In this document: piece after piece, positions 14,024 through 24,509 of the stretch | How the letters are laid out: each line of letters begins with the position of its first letter | How positions within the stretch are numbered: position 1 is the stretch's first letter | Source of the DNA: Leptothoe spongobia TAU-MAC 1115 | GTDB lineage: Bacteria > Cyanobacteriota > Cyanobacteriia > Phormidesmidales > Phormidesmidaceae | NCBI RefSeq assembly: GCF_018739885.1 | Contig: NZ_JADOES010000035.1 | Location: forward strand, 1 to 57,391 | DNA length: 57,391 nt | Reading direction: 5' to 3' | The notes under the pieces: generated by a model | What the model saw: only the letters and a program-made list of their open reading frames with translations | The model's database searches: none | What the model was told of the DNA's origin: nothing | Translations under genes and position numbers: made by a program

Positions 14024-15841
14024 TTAGTGGGCAACCAGGGTTGACGGTTGCCGTGGCTGAAAAATTTGGCCAGCGCTAATGGATATGAGCACACAGACGA
14101 TGCGTTCAAGCTCTATTCTTTCCAGGGTTTTACTAAAATCTGTGGGAAATTTTTCGAGTAACCAGTTGAGGGTCACCAGGCGATGGTTGGGAGCCACCTG
14201 TTGATTCGTTATCAGGACTGCTGCTGCATCGGTCACTTTAATCATCAGGGTCAATAGCTTCTGACAATAGGCATCCCAGAAAGTGACGCGAAACGCTGGC
14301 TGTCTTTTTTGGCGAAATATCTGTTTGGGATCAACCATCAGAGCAGCGCCGATTTCCTTGGGCGTCATGCCAAATAAAAGCAGATGAATAATCTCACTTT
14401 GGCGGACGGATACATTGGGTGTGCCTTGATCGTCGAGGAGGATGGAAAATTGCTTGATCCAGCAATGCACTAACCATAGGCGATATTTTGGCGTTAACTC
14501 TGTATCGTTAGCCCAACTAATGAGGGTGGTGATAGATAGTCTGATTAGGTCCAACAGTTTGTTAAAGAATGTGCGCCAATAGATGGTGCGAAAACTGGAC
14601 TGATGTTGATATTGATTGATCAACCCTGGTTCAATGTGCATGAGTCTGGTAATTGTTGAAGATGGGATACCAGAGAGCAACATGTCAATGATTTTGGTCT
14701 GAATGGGGTCTACATTTTTGTCCGTGACTCTTTTTGAGTTGCGGTGATGAATGGCATTGCCCAACTCGTGAGAGTTCTCTGTTTTGAATAACGCTTGGCC
14801 GGATGTGGGTATTCGATATCTGGGTCCTTGTTGCCCCTGGGCCATAGTGGTTAAGATGCCCATTAGGGTAGCTTTGTCTCGTCGTTCTCGGTCAATGTGA
14901 AGTTGGGCAATTTCAAAGGAATGCCCTTGCGATCGCAACTGTCGTTTATATTGTGTATTTAATGCTTGCAGCTTAATGGCATAGAGTTCTTTTACCTGTC
15001 GTTTAATCTCAGTAGTATCCGCATCGGGAGACATTTCCATGCGCACAACAAAAGCCCCACCCCGTCTTTTTTCAATTGCCTCGATGGCGAGAAAGAGATC
15101 TGCACATTGTTGCCGCAGTGTTTGGAACGTTTGCAGGAGAGCTTGCCAGTCAATGCTGTCTTTAAAGTTAAGGTTGACTATCCCCATAGTCTGCTGAAAG
15201 ATTCTGGCAAATTCACCAGACTTGAATGTGCCAGTTTTGGGGCGACGGTCTTTTTGAAAGCCTTTGAGATAGACATACTCACAAATGATCCCAGTCAAGA
15301 TCGTGGCGTTGCTGGGGTGCCATCCCTTGATACAAGCGCCAGTAAACATGGCCTTTGAAAAGATGGTGCCAATCACTTGGGTGTTAACCAGCCAGCTATC
15401 ACTCAAATTAGCTCCAGTCAGGTTGGCATCATTTAAGTTAGCCCCACTGAGGTTAGCTTCACTTAAATTGGCCCCACTGAGGTTAGCTTCACTGAGTTCT
15501 GAGTCGGGCAAGTTGGCTCTGCTCAAGTTAGCTCCACTGAGTTCGGTCCGTCTGAGTCGGATACCGCGCAGCCTGGCTTTACGTAGGTTTACCCCGCTGA
15601 GGTCAGCATCAGGTAAGTGGGCTCCACTAAGATCCGCTTTATACAAATTGGCCCCCCGCAGATCTGCTTTGTCCAATCTGACTTTACGTAACTTAGCCCC
15701 ACTTAAATTCACACCACTCAGCTGGGCCGCAAAAAGTGCGGCTCCATTTAACTCGGGTCTGATCTTAGGATGCCTTAATCTCCATTGGTTCCAGCTCTGT
15801 ACACCCTGCTGTAGCCGCTTTAAATGCTCTACATTAGCCAC
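14024..15841 (-). CDS. Pentapeptide-repeat protein with two HTH-like C-terminal modules
   Basis: This 605-residue cytosolic protein starts with a pentapeptide-repeat helix (about 30-165; runs of A(D/N)LSGANLS type). A cyanobacterial extension follows (about 190-330; CEYVYL, FQKDRRPKTGTF, EFARIFQQ, DSIDWQALLQTFQTL), then a coiled helical region. The C-terminus has two homologous units: MLLSGIPSSTITRLMHIEPG...FRTIYWRTFFNKLL and LLLFGMTPKEIGAALMVDPK...FRVTFWDAYCQKLL. Each looks like a helix-turn-helix followed by a helix hairpin. It is transcribed against its neighbours inside the CHASE2/CHAT block. It may be a regulatory scaffold; function unknown. Confidence 0.8.
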   Translation of the reverse strand: MANVEHLKRLQQGVQSWNQWRLRHPKIRPELNGAALFAAQLSGVNLSGAKLRKVRLDKADLRGANLYKADLSGAHLPDADLSGVNLRKARLRGIRLRRTELSGANLSRANLPDSELSEANLSGANLSEANLSGANLNDANLTGANLSDSWLVNTQVIGTIFSKAMFTGACIKGWHPSNATILTGIICEYVYLKGFQKDRRPKTGTFKSGEFARIFQQTMGIVNLNFKDSIDWQALLQTFQTLRQQCADLFLAIEAIEKRRGGAFVVRMEMSPDADTTEIKRQVKELYAIKLQALNTQYKRQLRSQGHSFEIAQLHIDRERRDKATLMGILTTMAQGQQGPRYRIPTSGQALFKTENSHELGNAIHHRNSKRVTDKNVDPIQTKIIDMLLSGIPSSTITRLMHIEPGLINQYQHQSSFRTIYWRTFFNKLLDLIRLSITTLISWANDTELTPKYRLWLVHCWIKQFSILLDDQGTPNVSVRQSEIIHLLLFGMTPKEIGAALMVDPKQIFRQKRQPAFRVTFWDAYCQKLLTLMIKVTDAAAVLITNQQVAPNHRLVTLNWLLEKFPTDFSKTLERIELERIVCVLISISAGQIFQPRQPSTLVAH

Positions 15842-16112
15842 GACGTTGCCCCCAACTTTTAAAGAACTCCGTAAGCTTATTGTCCTTACCAGAGGGGGGC
15901 TCTTGCAATATAACTGTTATTAAGAGTAATAAGCCTGCAATCTGTTTAAGGGAATGTCTTTAGACTTGAACGTTTGGTTTTGAACAGATAGAGCTATGTC
16001 AAAGCTAAGGGATTTAGTTTGCAGATTTCTTTAGACGCTCAGCAGGTCACCGAACAGTTTAAGGTTTAAACCCACTTAGGGGTTACCCCCACCCCTGCTT
16101 TGAGGATTGCTT

Positions 16113-18548
16113 ATGGAACCACTTGTTATTTTGAATCTAGGCCAGGGAGACTGTCGTGCCGGTTTACCCAACATTACGGCTCAATTGTGGTTAACCGGTA
16201 CGACGGGGGCGATTAAATGTGTTGGATGGCTGCCTCCAGCGCCCACCTTGCCTGACATATATCAACGCTGGCAACGGCTCTATCAAGCTCTGCACCATCG
16301 CCTATCATGGCAAAATAGTTCATCGACACGGGCCTTACAATTTGATCTGACCACTCCTATCCATGTATCATCCGTCGACTTTGACCAGCTCTGTCAACAA
16401 CTGCAATCAACTCTGAATCAGTGGCTCAATTCTGAAGGATTTCAAAGCATTGATCGACAGTTGCGCACCAAATTATCCACTGCGGAACCGGTTCGAATCA
16501 TTGTGGAAACCGATGATCCGTTCCTGCAGAGCCTACCGTGGCATCTTTGGTCATTTTGTGACGACTATCCAGCCACTGAGGTGGCCATTGGCACCCAAGA
16601 ATATAACTATGCTACTGGTCCTCAGTCCGCCTCGGCGCAAAAATCCATGGCATCTGTTAGAGTGCTTGCTGTCCTGGGCCATGGGGAGGGCATTGATGTC
16701 CAGAGAGATATCGCCATTTTGCAACAACTCCCAGGAGCAACAATACAGCTTTTGTCGGAGCCTAGTCGTCCAGAACTTGATCAGTGGCTGTGGGATACCG
16801 ACAGTTGGGATATTCTCTTTTTTGCTGGTCACAGCACCAGTAAGTCAGCAGACCAGCAAGGTCGATTGTTTATCAATCCCACAGAATCTGTATCCATTGC
16901 CCATTTGTGCAATGCCCTAAAAACAGCAATTTCTCGTAGATTAAAATTAGCTATCTTTAATTCTTGTGATGGTATGTCCCTGGGACGTGCCTTGGTGGCT
17001 CTTAACATTCCTCAGCTGATTGTAATGAGGGAACCTGTTCCAGATCGGGTGGCCCATCTATTTGTAAAAAATTTCTTGCAAATTTTGGCAGAGGGTACCC
17101 CCCTCTACTCATCGGTACGTATCGCTAGAGAACAGCTGCAAGGGCTAGAGGGACAATTTCCCTGCGCCAGCTGGCTACCGGTCATTTTTCAAAACCCTGC
17201 TGAAACGCCATTTCAATGGCCTCGGCCTAAAAATGTGCTCACCTCTGATGCCCCTGGACCCTTATGGGTAAGACTGTTCAAGGGAGCACAGCCGCCACCC
17301 TCTAGAGCCGTAAACTGGCAGCGGGTAATGGCTACTAGCCTTTTAATCACATCCCTGATTATGGGGCTCAGGTTGGTAGGACGATTAGAAACTATAGAAC
17401 TGCGTGCCTATGATCAATTAATGCGATCGCGCCCGCCACAGCCACCAGACGATCGGCTTCTCCTGGTGACCATTGATGAGACAGATATTAGACAGCAATC
17501 TCCCGACGAACGGCGCGGAGCTTCCATTACCGACGCTAAACTAGACGAGTTGCTGACAACATTAGCCGCCCATGAACCTCGGGTAATTGCCCTGGATCTG
17601 TTTCGAGACTTTGCTGCCGATGCCAAGTATCCCAATCTCGTCAACAGCTTACGCACCAATGACCGCTTAATCACTATCTGCAGTTTTGGTGAAACCAGTG
17701 TAGGGGCAGGCATTGCCCCTCCTCCTGAACTACCCCAGGCAACCATAAAGCAGCGTGTTGGTTTCAGCAGCAGTATTCCGGATCGCGATGACACAATTCG
17801 GCGAGCTGTCCTGATGGAAACATCACCAGCAGATTCTAGCTGTCCTGCAGGGTTGTCCCTGGGGTTTTTAGCTGTTTTACGATACTTAAAGGATGACAAT
17901 ATTTATCTTAGCTGGACTGATGAGAACCGACCAAAACTGCAGATTAACCAGGTGATCCTAACGCCGCTAGACAATCATACCGGCGGATACCACACCATAG
18001 ATGACTATGGTCACCAAATTATGATCAATTTTCGCCCACAGGCCCAGTCCGCCAAAGGGATCCAGGTGGCCCAACAGATTTCACTCGAAGAATTACTCAA
18101 CAACCCCGTTGATCCCCGATTGATCAAAGACCGAATAGTTATTATTGGTAACATTGATGCCAGCTTTAAAGATTTTCACCGAACTCCCTACACCCAAAGT
18201 CATCGTGAAAAAACGTCCGGTGTAGAAATTCATGCCCATATAGCTAGTCATATCCTCAGCGCTGTTTTAGATAACCAGCCCTTGGTATGGACCTGGTCCC
18301 AATGGGGGGATGGGCTGTGGGTGTTAGGCTGGGCATTTGGTGGTGGTGTGCTTGTGGGACAGTTGAGGTTTTGGTTTCGAGGGGTATTGGTCACAGGTAG
18401 CCTGGTTATACTGTTATATGGTTCATGCTACATCGTGCTACTTCTAGGGGGATGGCTTCCCTGGATCCCGGCTTTAATGGCCCTAATGGGTACTGTCGCT
18501 GTGGGTGAGTTGCCGCTAAAATTGACAACTGCACATGTTAAAGAATGA
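16113..18548 (+). CDS. CHAT caspase-like protease fused to a CHASE2 receptor
   Basis: The start is ATG 16113 (GAGG seven bases upstream) rather than TTG 16107; the product has 811 residues. The cytosolic N-terminal half is a CHAT protease with catalytic His240 (FFAGHS) and Cys285 (IFNSCDG), both intact. A membrane segment follows near 405-425, then a CHASE2 domain (YDQLMRSRPPQPPDDRLLLVT, ALDLFRDF) and C-terminal membrane helices ending LLGGWLPWIPALMAL. The CHASE2 part is clearly homologous to that of the AAA-CHASE2 protein. The build implies a membrane receptor that controls a cytosolic caspase-like protease. A DUF928 gene follows. Confidence 0.88.
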   Translation: MEPLVILNLGQGDCRAGLPNITAQLWLTGTTGAIKCVGWLPPAPTLPDIYQRWQRLYQALHHRLSWQNSSSTRALQFDLTTPIHVSSVDFDQLCQQLQSTLNQWLNSEGFQSIDRQLRTKLSTAEPVRIIVETDDPFLQSLPWHLWSFCDDYPATEVAIGTQEYNYATGPQSASAQKSMASVRVLAVLGHGEGIDVQRDIAILQQLPGATIQLLSEPSRPELDQWLWDTDSWDILFFAGHSTSKSADQQGRLFINPTESVSIAHLCNALKTAISRRLKLAIFNSCDGMSLGRALVALNIPQLIVMREPVPDRVAHLFVKNFLQILAEGTPLYSSVRIAREQLQGLEGQFPCASWLPVIFQNPAETPFQWPRPKNVLTSDAPGPLWVRLFKGAQPPPSRAVNWQRVMATSLLITSLIMGLRLVGRLETIELRAYDQLMRSRPPQPPDDRLLLVTIDETDIRQQSPDERRGASITDAKLDELLTTLAAHEPRVIALDLFRDFAADAKYPNLVNSLRTNDRLITICSFGETSVGAGIAPPPELPQATIKQRVGFSSSIPDRDDTIRRAVLMETSPADSSCPAGLSLGFLAVLRYLKDDNIYLSWTDENRPKLQINQVILTPLDNHTGGYHTIDDYGHQIMINFRPQAQSAKGIQVAQQISLEELLNNPVDPRLIKDRIVIIGNIDASFKDFHRTPYTQSHREKTSGVEIHAHIASHILSAVLDNQPLVWTWSQWGDGLWVLGWAFGGGVLVGQLRFWFRGVLVTGSLVILLYGSCYIVLLLGGWLPWIPALMALMGTVAVGELPLKLTTAHVKE

Positions 18549-18728
18549 TGTCTTTTTTTATACTAACTATCCGGATTCGTTGATTAGAACTAAGGAAACT
18601 GTCTGTATGTATTGCTATATCCTAATCGCGATCAATTAGAAAAATGTTTAGCTGAATGCTTGGAACCTTCAATTTGTCCTAGTACCTTCAGGGTCTTGAA
18701 AATGTTATGCAACAACTAGGGGGAAGTC

Positions 18729-19631
18729 ATGTTCAAACAGTTTTTGTCTAGCGGTAATCACCCCCCACGGATTAGAGCGAAAGGGATCATTGGTTTATGG
18801 ATTGCAGTCTTTATCAGCTGTGGTATTGCTCCCGTCGAGGCCCAGGTTTATGGGCGAGATAACCTGGCTAATCAGGTCATTTCTTTTAAGCATGATCCCA
18901 TTCAGTTTATTCCCCAAACACCCTCTGGAGGGGAACGCGGTAGTACCGGTCGGAAAGTTGATTTGGGTACCCGTGGTCCATGCTTATCTGCCCTCAGCCC
19001 TGAGCATGGTTACCTGACCGCATTGATTCCTAAGGGCGAGGTGGATTTTACAGTTTCAGAAAAACCAACGGTTTGGGTGTATGTTCCTGATACTGCCGAG
19101 GATATTAGTCGGATGGTATTAACCCTTAAAAATAGACGCACCTGGCAGGTACATAGTTTTGACCTGGAGGTGAGTTCGTTCTCTCCAGGAGTGATTCATA
19201 TCCCCTGGCCAAGCACCATGGTACCTCTTGCGGTTGGAGATACCTATGATTGGGCGTTAAGCATTTTCGACGGTTGTGAAAGTGTCAATGGTCCATTAGA
19301 ACGATTTGTCGAGGGGAGGATTCAACGTCAGTCCCTCAGTCCAGCCCTGGAGCAACAGCTGAGTCAGGCCTTGTCCCAGCGGGATCAGGCAGTAGCCTAT
19401 GCCCAGCATGGCATTTGGTATGACGCCCTTAAGCATTTGGGAGAAGCGTATCGGGCAGATGCTCACAACTCTCAGCTGGCATTGGATTGGCAGAGTTTAC
19501 TCACAGCCTTAGATCTGGATTTAACTGATTACGGTATTCCCGTTGATGCCTTTAACTCTACAGTGTTAGGGGTTCAACCTTTACTGGATTGCTGTCGAGA
19601 GAGCCCTGCTCTGATTAATTCAGAGCCCTAA
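18729..19631 (+). CDS. Secreted DUF928 family protein (second copy)
   Basis: The 300-residue protein has a signal peptide (cleavage likely after PVEA-Q) and the DUF928 pattern: GERGSTGRKVDLGTRGPC, LTALIPKG, SEKPTVWVYVPD, TYDWALSIF, and AYAQHGIWYDALKHL near the C-terminus. It is closer to the typical family than the copy at 13083. Good ribosome-binding site (GGGGGAAG) before ATG. It sits between the CHAT-CHASE2 receptor and the secreted CHAT protein and probably works with one of them outside the inner membrane. Confidence 0.9.
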   Translation: MFKQFLSSGNHPPRIRAKGIIGLWIAVFISCGIAPVEAQVYGRDNLANQVISFKHDPIQFIPQTPSGGERGSTGRKVDLGTRGPCLSALSPEHGYLTALIPKGEVDFTVSEKPTVWVYVPDTAEDISRMVLTLKNRRTWQVHSFDLEVSSFSPGVIHIPWPSTMVPLAVGDTYDWALSIFDGCESVNGPLERFVEGRIQRQSLSPALEQQLSQALSQRDQAVAYAQHGIWYDALKHLGEAYRADAHNSQLALDWQSLLTALDLDLTDYGIPVDAFNSTVLGVQPLLDCCRESPALINSEP

Positions 19632-19730
19632 CGGCCAACTGTCTTACGCCAAAATTATTTCTAATACCTACTCTTCCATGTCAAGTGTTCAATACTCAAC
19701 GCCTACTATGCAGCTCCCAATGGTTCGATC

Positions 19731-22700
19731 ATGCTTGCAGCTACTATTGCCCTACTGGATGCCTCCGTGGCAGCCTTACCCAACTCTATTGTTACCCCCC
19801 CTGTTTTAACTGACCAGCTGGAGGTAGAAAGTTTAGAGGATGTCTCTTATCTTATAGAAAAAACAACATTAGGCCCGACGGATCCTGCTGCTCCGCTCTT
19901 CTCATCGAGGCAAGCCGAGTCTTTTATGGTGGCTCAGGCGATTACCCCTGCTCTGGATGGGACGGGTACTCAGGTTAACCAGCAGGGTAATCAAATTGAT
20001 ATCACTGCAGGGACAGCGGTTGATCAGAATCTTTTCCATAGTTTTGATCAATTTGAACTGGATGCAGGGCAATGGGCCACGTTTTTTTCAAGTGCTGATA
20101 TTCAAAATATTTTGGCTCGGGTCGTCGGTGGCGATCTTGCTGTCATTAATGGCGCACTTGGGATAACGGGTAGCGAAGCCAATCTTTATTTAATCAATCC
20201 CGCAGGAATTATTTTTGGACAAAATGCAATCCTAAACCTGCCAGCGTCTTTGATGGCAACCTCTGCTGATGGGATTGGCTTTGGTGGCAGTTGGTTTAAT
20301 GCCTTAGCGGACAATGATTATGCATTACTAACGGGTGAACCTGATGCTTTGTTATTTAGTAATGAACAATCTGGACCACTGATCAATACAGCAAACCTGG
20401 CCGTTAATCCAGGAGAAACCCTGGCTCTTGTTGGTGGAAGTGTGGTGAGTACGGGCAGTTTATCTGCGGACAATGGTCAGGTTGTTGTTCAGTCTGTAAC
20501 GGGTGAAAAGATAATTCAGCTGCGGCGAGATGATGGGTTACTCACCTTAGAAGTTGAGCCACTAAGTGAGGGGCCAACAGACAATGCAACTGGAGGTTTA
20601 ACTCTACTTTCTTTGCCAGAGCTATTGACAGGAGGGAATGATGCTTCTGCGATAGGCATTACCGTTGCTGCAGATGGGGCAGTAAACCTGATCGGTAGCA
20701 ATCAGCCACTGTTGAATGGAGATATTGTCGCTGATAGGGTAGAAGCCGGTACGACAACGCTGACGTCTGCAAACAATGCCTATATTGGTGATGTCACTAC
20801 CCAAACATCTGCGGGGGGTGGCCCCATTATTATTGAGGCGATTAACGATATTCAGGTGGGTGGGTGGGATGGCCCGTCAACCAGCTCAGTGCTCTCCAAT
20901 GGAGGTGAGATTTTTGTCAATAGCCAGCAAGGAAACATTAACACTCAAAATAGTTTGCTAAATTCAAGTGCTAGTGACGGTCAACGTGGCGGTGATATTA
21001 CATTACAGGCCCTTGGTGATATTACGGCAGGTGACATTGTTGCCGCTGGCGGCGATATCAATATCTATGGCATTGGTTCAGTCAGTTGTTCATTCTTTAC
21101 GGTAGAAGCATGTTCCATAGAGCGTGACAGTAACATTGATCTTAAAGGCACTCTGGACTCCACATTGGCAGGACAACAAGGCGGAAATATTTTAATTCAA
21201 GGAATCGGTTCTATTGCCGTCAACGATATCTTTTCTGGAGGAGGGGATATTTTTATCCGAAGTGTTTATAACTTCGAAGGAATGACCCCGGAAGGCATCA
21301 ATGCAGCTGATTACTGTCAATTTGGGCTTTGCTTAACCTACGGTGGTGATATTGATACTCGCGATGGTCATATAGACAGTACTAATTCTGGCAGTAGGGG
21401 CGGCGATATTGCTTTACATGCCATGACTGACATTTCGACCGCTGATATTAAGTCAGGTGGAGGGGGCATTAGTGTCTTTAGCCAAACAGGTACCATTGAT
21501 ACCCATTTAGGCATCCTTGACTCCCATCGGTCTGACCATGAAGGGGGAAATATTGATATTAATGGAGGCGATATCGTATCTAGCTCAATTCGCTCAGGGG
21601 GTGGGGATATTTCTCTAAATGCGTTTGGCCTCAGTGATGCTCCTCAGCAGGGGAATATCGATACTCAACAAGGTAGGCTTGATTCAAGCTCAACGACCTC
21701 AAGTGAGGGGGGAGATATTTTATTCACGTCAGAATTACCGATTACCACCGGGGATGTTGTTTCCGGCGGTGGCGATATTACGCTTCAAGTTAACAGGACT
21801 GCCCTCTTCGGAGAGCCTGGAATTTATCGAGAAGGGACAATCGACGCTAGATTCTCTGAGGCTAATCGTGAGGCGGATGGACATGTTTCCCTCAATGCAC
21901 CTAATCTCGGTGATTTAAGCAGTAACAATCCCCCTGATGATATTGTTGTAGAACCAGACAAGTTTGAAGTTGTTGAGCGTTTTGGCGATGGCCCCAGTCC
22001 AGGCGATCCCCCTGTAATTCCGCCAATACCTTCCAGTTTCGCGGCTCCAAAACCACTTCTTCCAGGCCCTCCTCTTCCTCCTGTTCTACCACTACCACCA
22101 GATCCACCACCACTAGATCCACCACCAACTCCAGGGTTTCCCCCTGTTCCTACTCCAAATATTGATGTACAACGCTCTTCCGCTCGTGATGATGAAATTG
22201 AACTTCAGGCTGACAACAAGGTACTCAATATCAATAAGACTAATGAACGTTTAATTGCTAGCCGTTCAGAAACACACAATGCTGCTGAAACTGATTCAGC
22301 TGAGGATTCACCTAACCAGAAACAGACGTCTGAGGGATGTGGTACTGGTGAGCAAGCTATTGGCTGTTTGGCACAACAGCTCACGATTGCCCGCTCTAAT
22401 CAGGACTTAGACCAGGAGCGATGGCTCTTGGGGCAGTTGGGTAACCAGTTCTATCTCCAAGGTGACTACAATCAAGCAATCCAACACTATGAGCAACGCA
22501 TTGCTTTAGTTGATTCTCAAACCGATCCCCTGGAAACAATTCTGGCGATGGCCGATCTGGCTGCGACCTATAGCGTAGTTGGGGCCTATCTTAAAGCTGA
22601 AGATTATTATCAGCAGGGTCTGACTATGGCCCAATTGCTGCCCGATTCTGCTCCAGAGAGCTATCTTCTCAATAGTTTAGGCATGGTTTACTATGCCCAA

Positions 22701-24509
22701 CGGGACTATGATCGGGCAATTGAGACACAGCACTACAGCCTCAAAATAGCTCAGGCCGATGAGCATACTGAGCAGATTGGCAAGACCTTAAATCAGCTGG
22801 GGCTGGCTTACTATGCCAAAACAAACTATGCCAAAGCCATTGAATTACAGCAACAGAGCCTGGAAATTGCCCAATCTTTAGAGGATCCTCAGGAAACAGG
22901 ACAGGTACTGGAAAATTTAGGGTTAGCTTACTATGGGCTGCAAGACTTTAACCAGGCCATCGTTTATCATCAAAAAAGTCTGGCAATCGCTCAGGAGTTA
23001 GGCGATCGCCACGGTGAGGCACGGGCGCTCACAAATTTGGGGGATGCCCTGTACCAAGCTGAGGATAATCAAGCTGCAGCAGCCCATCTGGTGGCCGCAA
23101 TTGAAATTTGGGAATCGTTTCGACAGGGTTTAGGAAACCACGATCTCAATCGTATTTCTATTTTTGAAACGCAGGAGACTACCTATAGTACGCTACAGCA
23201 GGTGTTGGTCGAAGCTGGACAATACGACCAGGCCCTGGAATTTACTGAAAGGGGACGAGCTCGGGCATTTGTGGAACTGCTCAACCGGGGGGGACTGCAT
23301 CAAGGGGAACAGACTGTTAGCCCTCTAGAGAGAGTATCTGATACCCAGGCTCCAGATTTACGAACAATTCAAGCCATTGCCAGGGCGCAAAACGCTACCT
23401 TAGTTTCTTATACCGTGATCAAAGATGTTGATGAGCGGCAGGGAACTCGAACCCTTAAAGATAATGAAATTTATATTTGGGTGGTGCAGCCCAATGGAAC
23501 AGTCGATTGGCGTCATTCTGATTTAGACTCACTCCTGGGCCAGGACTCCTCGCTGTCGGAACTTATTCAGGCGTCCCGTTGCTTTACGCCTAGCTGCTGG
23601 GGTAATCAACGGCCGATTGAAGGCAGCCGTCGATCTTTAAATTATCCTTTGCTGCAGCTCCATCAGTTACTGATTGACCCCATCGCTGACTTGCTGCCCC
23701 CTGATCCAAATGCCAATGTTGTCTTTATCCCCCATGATGATTTGTTCTTAGTACCTTTTGCTGCTTTGCAAAATGAAAAGGGTGAATATCTGATTGAGCA
23801 TCATACGTTACGCACCGCCCCCTCTATTCAGGTATTGGAGTTCACACGACGGCATCGATTAGCTGCGAATTTTGCAGATAATGGGCCTGTTACTCCATTA
23901 GTTGTGGGTAATCCAATCATGCCTGCATTTTCTGGCAAAGGGGATGACTTACCCTGGCAGCTATCCCCTTTACCAGGGGCTGAGGTGGAGGCTAAGGCTA
24001 TTGCTAAGTTATTCCAAACGGATGCAATTATCGGTAGTCAGGCTACGGAAGAAAACGTTGTTGAGGCCATGGAGCAGGCATCAACGATCCATCTAGCAAC
24101 CCATGGGCTATTGGATTATGTTGAGACCGCTAGTATGCCAGGCGCGATCGCATTGACCCCAGGTGAGCATCACGATGGGTTATTAACTACCCAAGAAATT
24201 ATGAAACTTGATCTAAACGCGGCTTTAGTTGTTCTCAGTGCGTGCAATACAGGGCGTGGCAGGATTAATAGTGATGGGGTAGTCGGCCTTTCCCGTGCCT
24301 TAATCTCAACCGGCGTGCCTAGGGTGGTCGTATCCCTCTGGCAAGTCCCCGACGTCGCGACTCAAGACTTAATGTTGGACTTCTATCAGCAACTACAGCA
24401 AACATCAGATACAGCTCAAGCGCTGCGGCAGGCGATGATTATGGCCATAGATAAGCATCCTAACCCAGTTAACTGGGCTGCATTTACGTTAGTGGGTGAA
24501 GGTGGATAA
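19731..24509 (+). CDS. Two-partner-secretion exoprotein with TPR and CHAT protease domains
   Basis: A 1592-residue protein. After a short hydrophobic N-terminus comes a filamentous-haemagglutinin (TPS) domain (about 70-260; NPAGIIFGQNA), beta-helix repeats rich in GGDI (about 330-740), a proline-rich linker (about 765-820), TPR repeats (about 890-1120) and a C-terminal CHAT protease with H1458 (ATHGLLDY) and C1505 (SACNTGRG). This suggests an exported caspase-like protease carried on a beta-helix stalk. The signal peptide is weak: MLAATIALLDASVAALPNS has no positive residues, and no better in-frame start is seen. Another frame over the same bases reads MVRSCLQLLL, so an N-terminal frameshift is possible. 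No TpsB (ShlB-like) exporter is in the window. Confidence 0.88.
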   Translation: MLAATIALLDASVAALPNSIVTPPVLTDQLEVESLEDVSYLIEKTTLGPTDPAAPLFSSRQAESFMVAQAITPALDGTGTQVNQQGNQIDITAGTAVDQNLFHSFDQFELDAGQWATFFSSADIQNILARVVGGDLAVINGALGITGSEANLYLINPAGIIFGQNAILNLPASLMATSADGIGFGGSWFNALADNDYALLTGEPDALLFSNEQSGPLINTANLAVNPGETLALVGGSVVSTGSLSADNGQVVVQSVTGEKIIQLRRDDGLLTLEVEPLSEGPTDNATGGLTLLSLPELLTGGNDASAIGITVAADGAVNLIGSNQPLLNGDIVADRVEAGTTTLTSANNAYIGDVTTQTSAGGGPIIIEAINDIQVGGWDGPSTSSVLSNGGEIFVNSQQGNINTQNSLLNSSASDGQRGGDITLQALGDITAGDIVAAGGDINIYGIGSVSCSFFTVEACSIERDSNIDLKGTLDSTLAGQQGGNILIQGIGSIAVNDIFSGGGDIFIRSVYNFEGMTPEGINAADYCQFGLCLTYGGDIDTRDGHIDSTNSGSRGGDIALHAMTDISTADIKSGGGGISVFSQTGTIDTHLGILDSHRSDHEGGNIDINGGDIVSSSIRSGGGDISLNAFGLSDAPQQGNIDTQQGRLDSSSTTSSEGGDILFTSELPITTGDVVSGGGDITLQVNRTALFGEPGIYREGTIDARFSEANREADGHVSLNAPNLGDLSSNNPPDDIVVEPDKFEVVERFGDGPSPGDPPVIPPIPSSFAAPKPLLPGPPLPPVLPLPPDPPPLDPPPTPGFPPVPTPNIDVQRSSARDDEIELQADNKVLNINKTNERLIASRSETHNAAETDSAEDSPNQKQTSEGCGTGEQAIGCLAQQLTIARSNQDLDQERWLLGQLGNQFYLQGDYNQAIQHYEQRIALVDSQTDPLETILAMADLAATYSVVGAYLKAEDYYQQGLTMAQLLPDSAPESYLLNSLGMVYYAQRDYDRAIETQHYSLKIAQADEHTEQIGKTLNQLGLAYYAKTNYAKAIELQQQSLEIAQSLEDPQETGQVLENLGLAYYGLQDFNQAIVYHQKSLAIAQELGDRHGEARALTNLGDALYQAEDNQAAAAHLVAAIEIWESFRQGLGNHDLNRISIFETQETTYSTLQQVLVEAGQYDQALEFTERGRARAFVELLNRGGLHQGEQTVSPLERVSDTQAPDLRTIQAIARAQNATLVSYTVIKDVDERQGTRTLKDNEIYIWVVQPNGTVDWRHSDLDSLLGQDSSLSELIQASRCFTPSCWGNQRPIEGSRRSLNYPLLQLHQLLIDPIADLLPPDPNANVVFIPHDDLFLVPFAALQNEKGEYLIEHHTLRTAPSIQVLEFTRRHRLAANFADNGPVTPLVVGNPIMPAFSGKGDDLPWQLSPLPGAEVEAKAIAKLFQTDAIIGSQATEENVVEAMEQASTIHLATHGLLDYVETASMPGAIALTPGEHHDGLLTTQEIMKLDLNAALVVLSACNTGRGRINSDGVVGLSRALISTGVPRVVVSLWQVPDVATQDLMLDFYQQLQQTSDTAQALRQAMIMAIDKHPNPVNWAAFTLVGEGG

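Noticed and set aside
15285..15923. Long plus-strand reading frame opposite the pentapeptide gene
   Set aside because: Its regular L-A-P-L pattern is the complement of pentapeptide-repeat codons, and it has no independent support.
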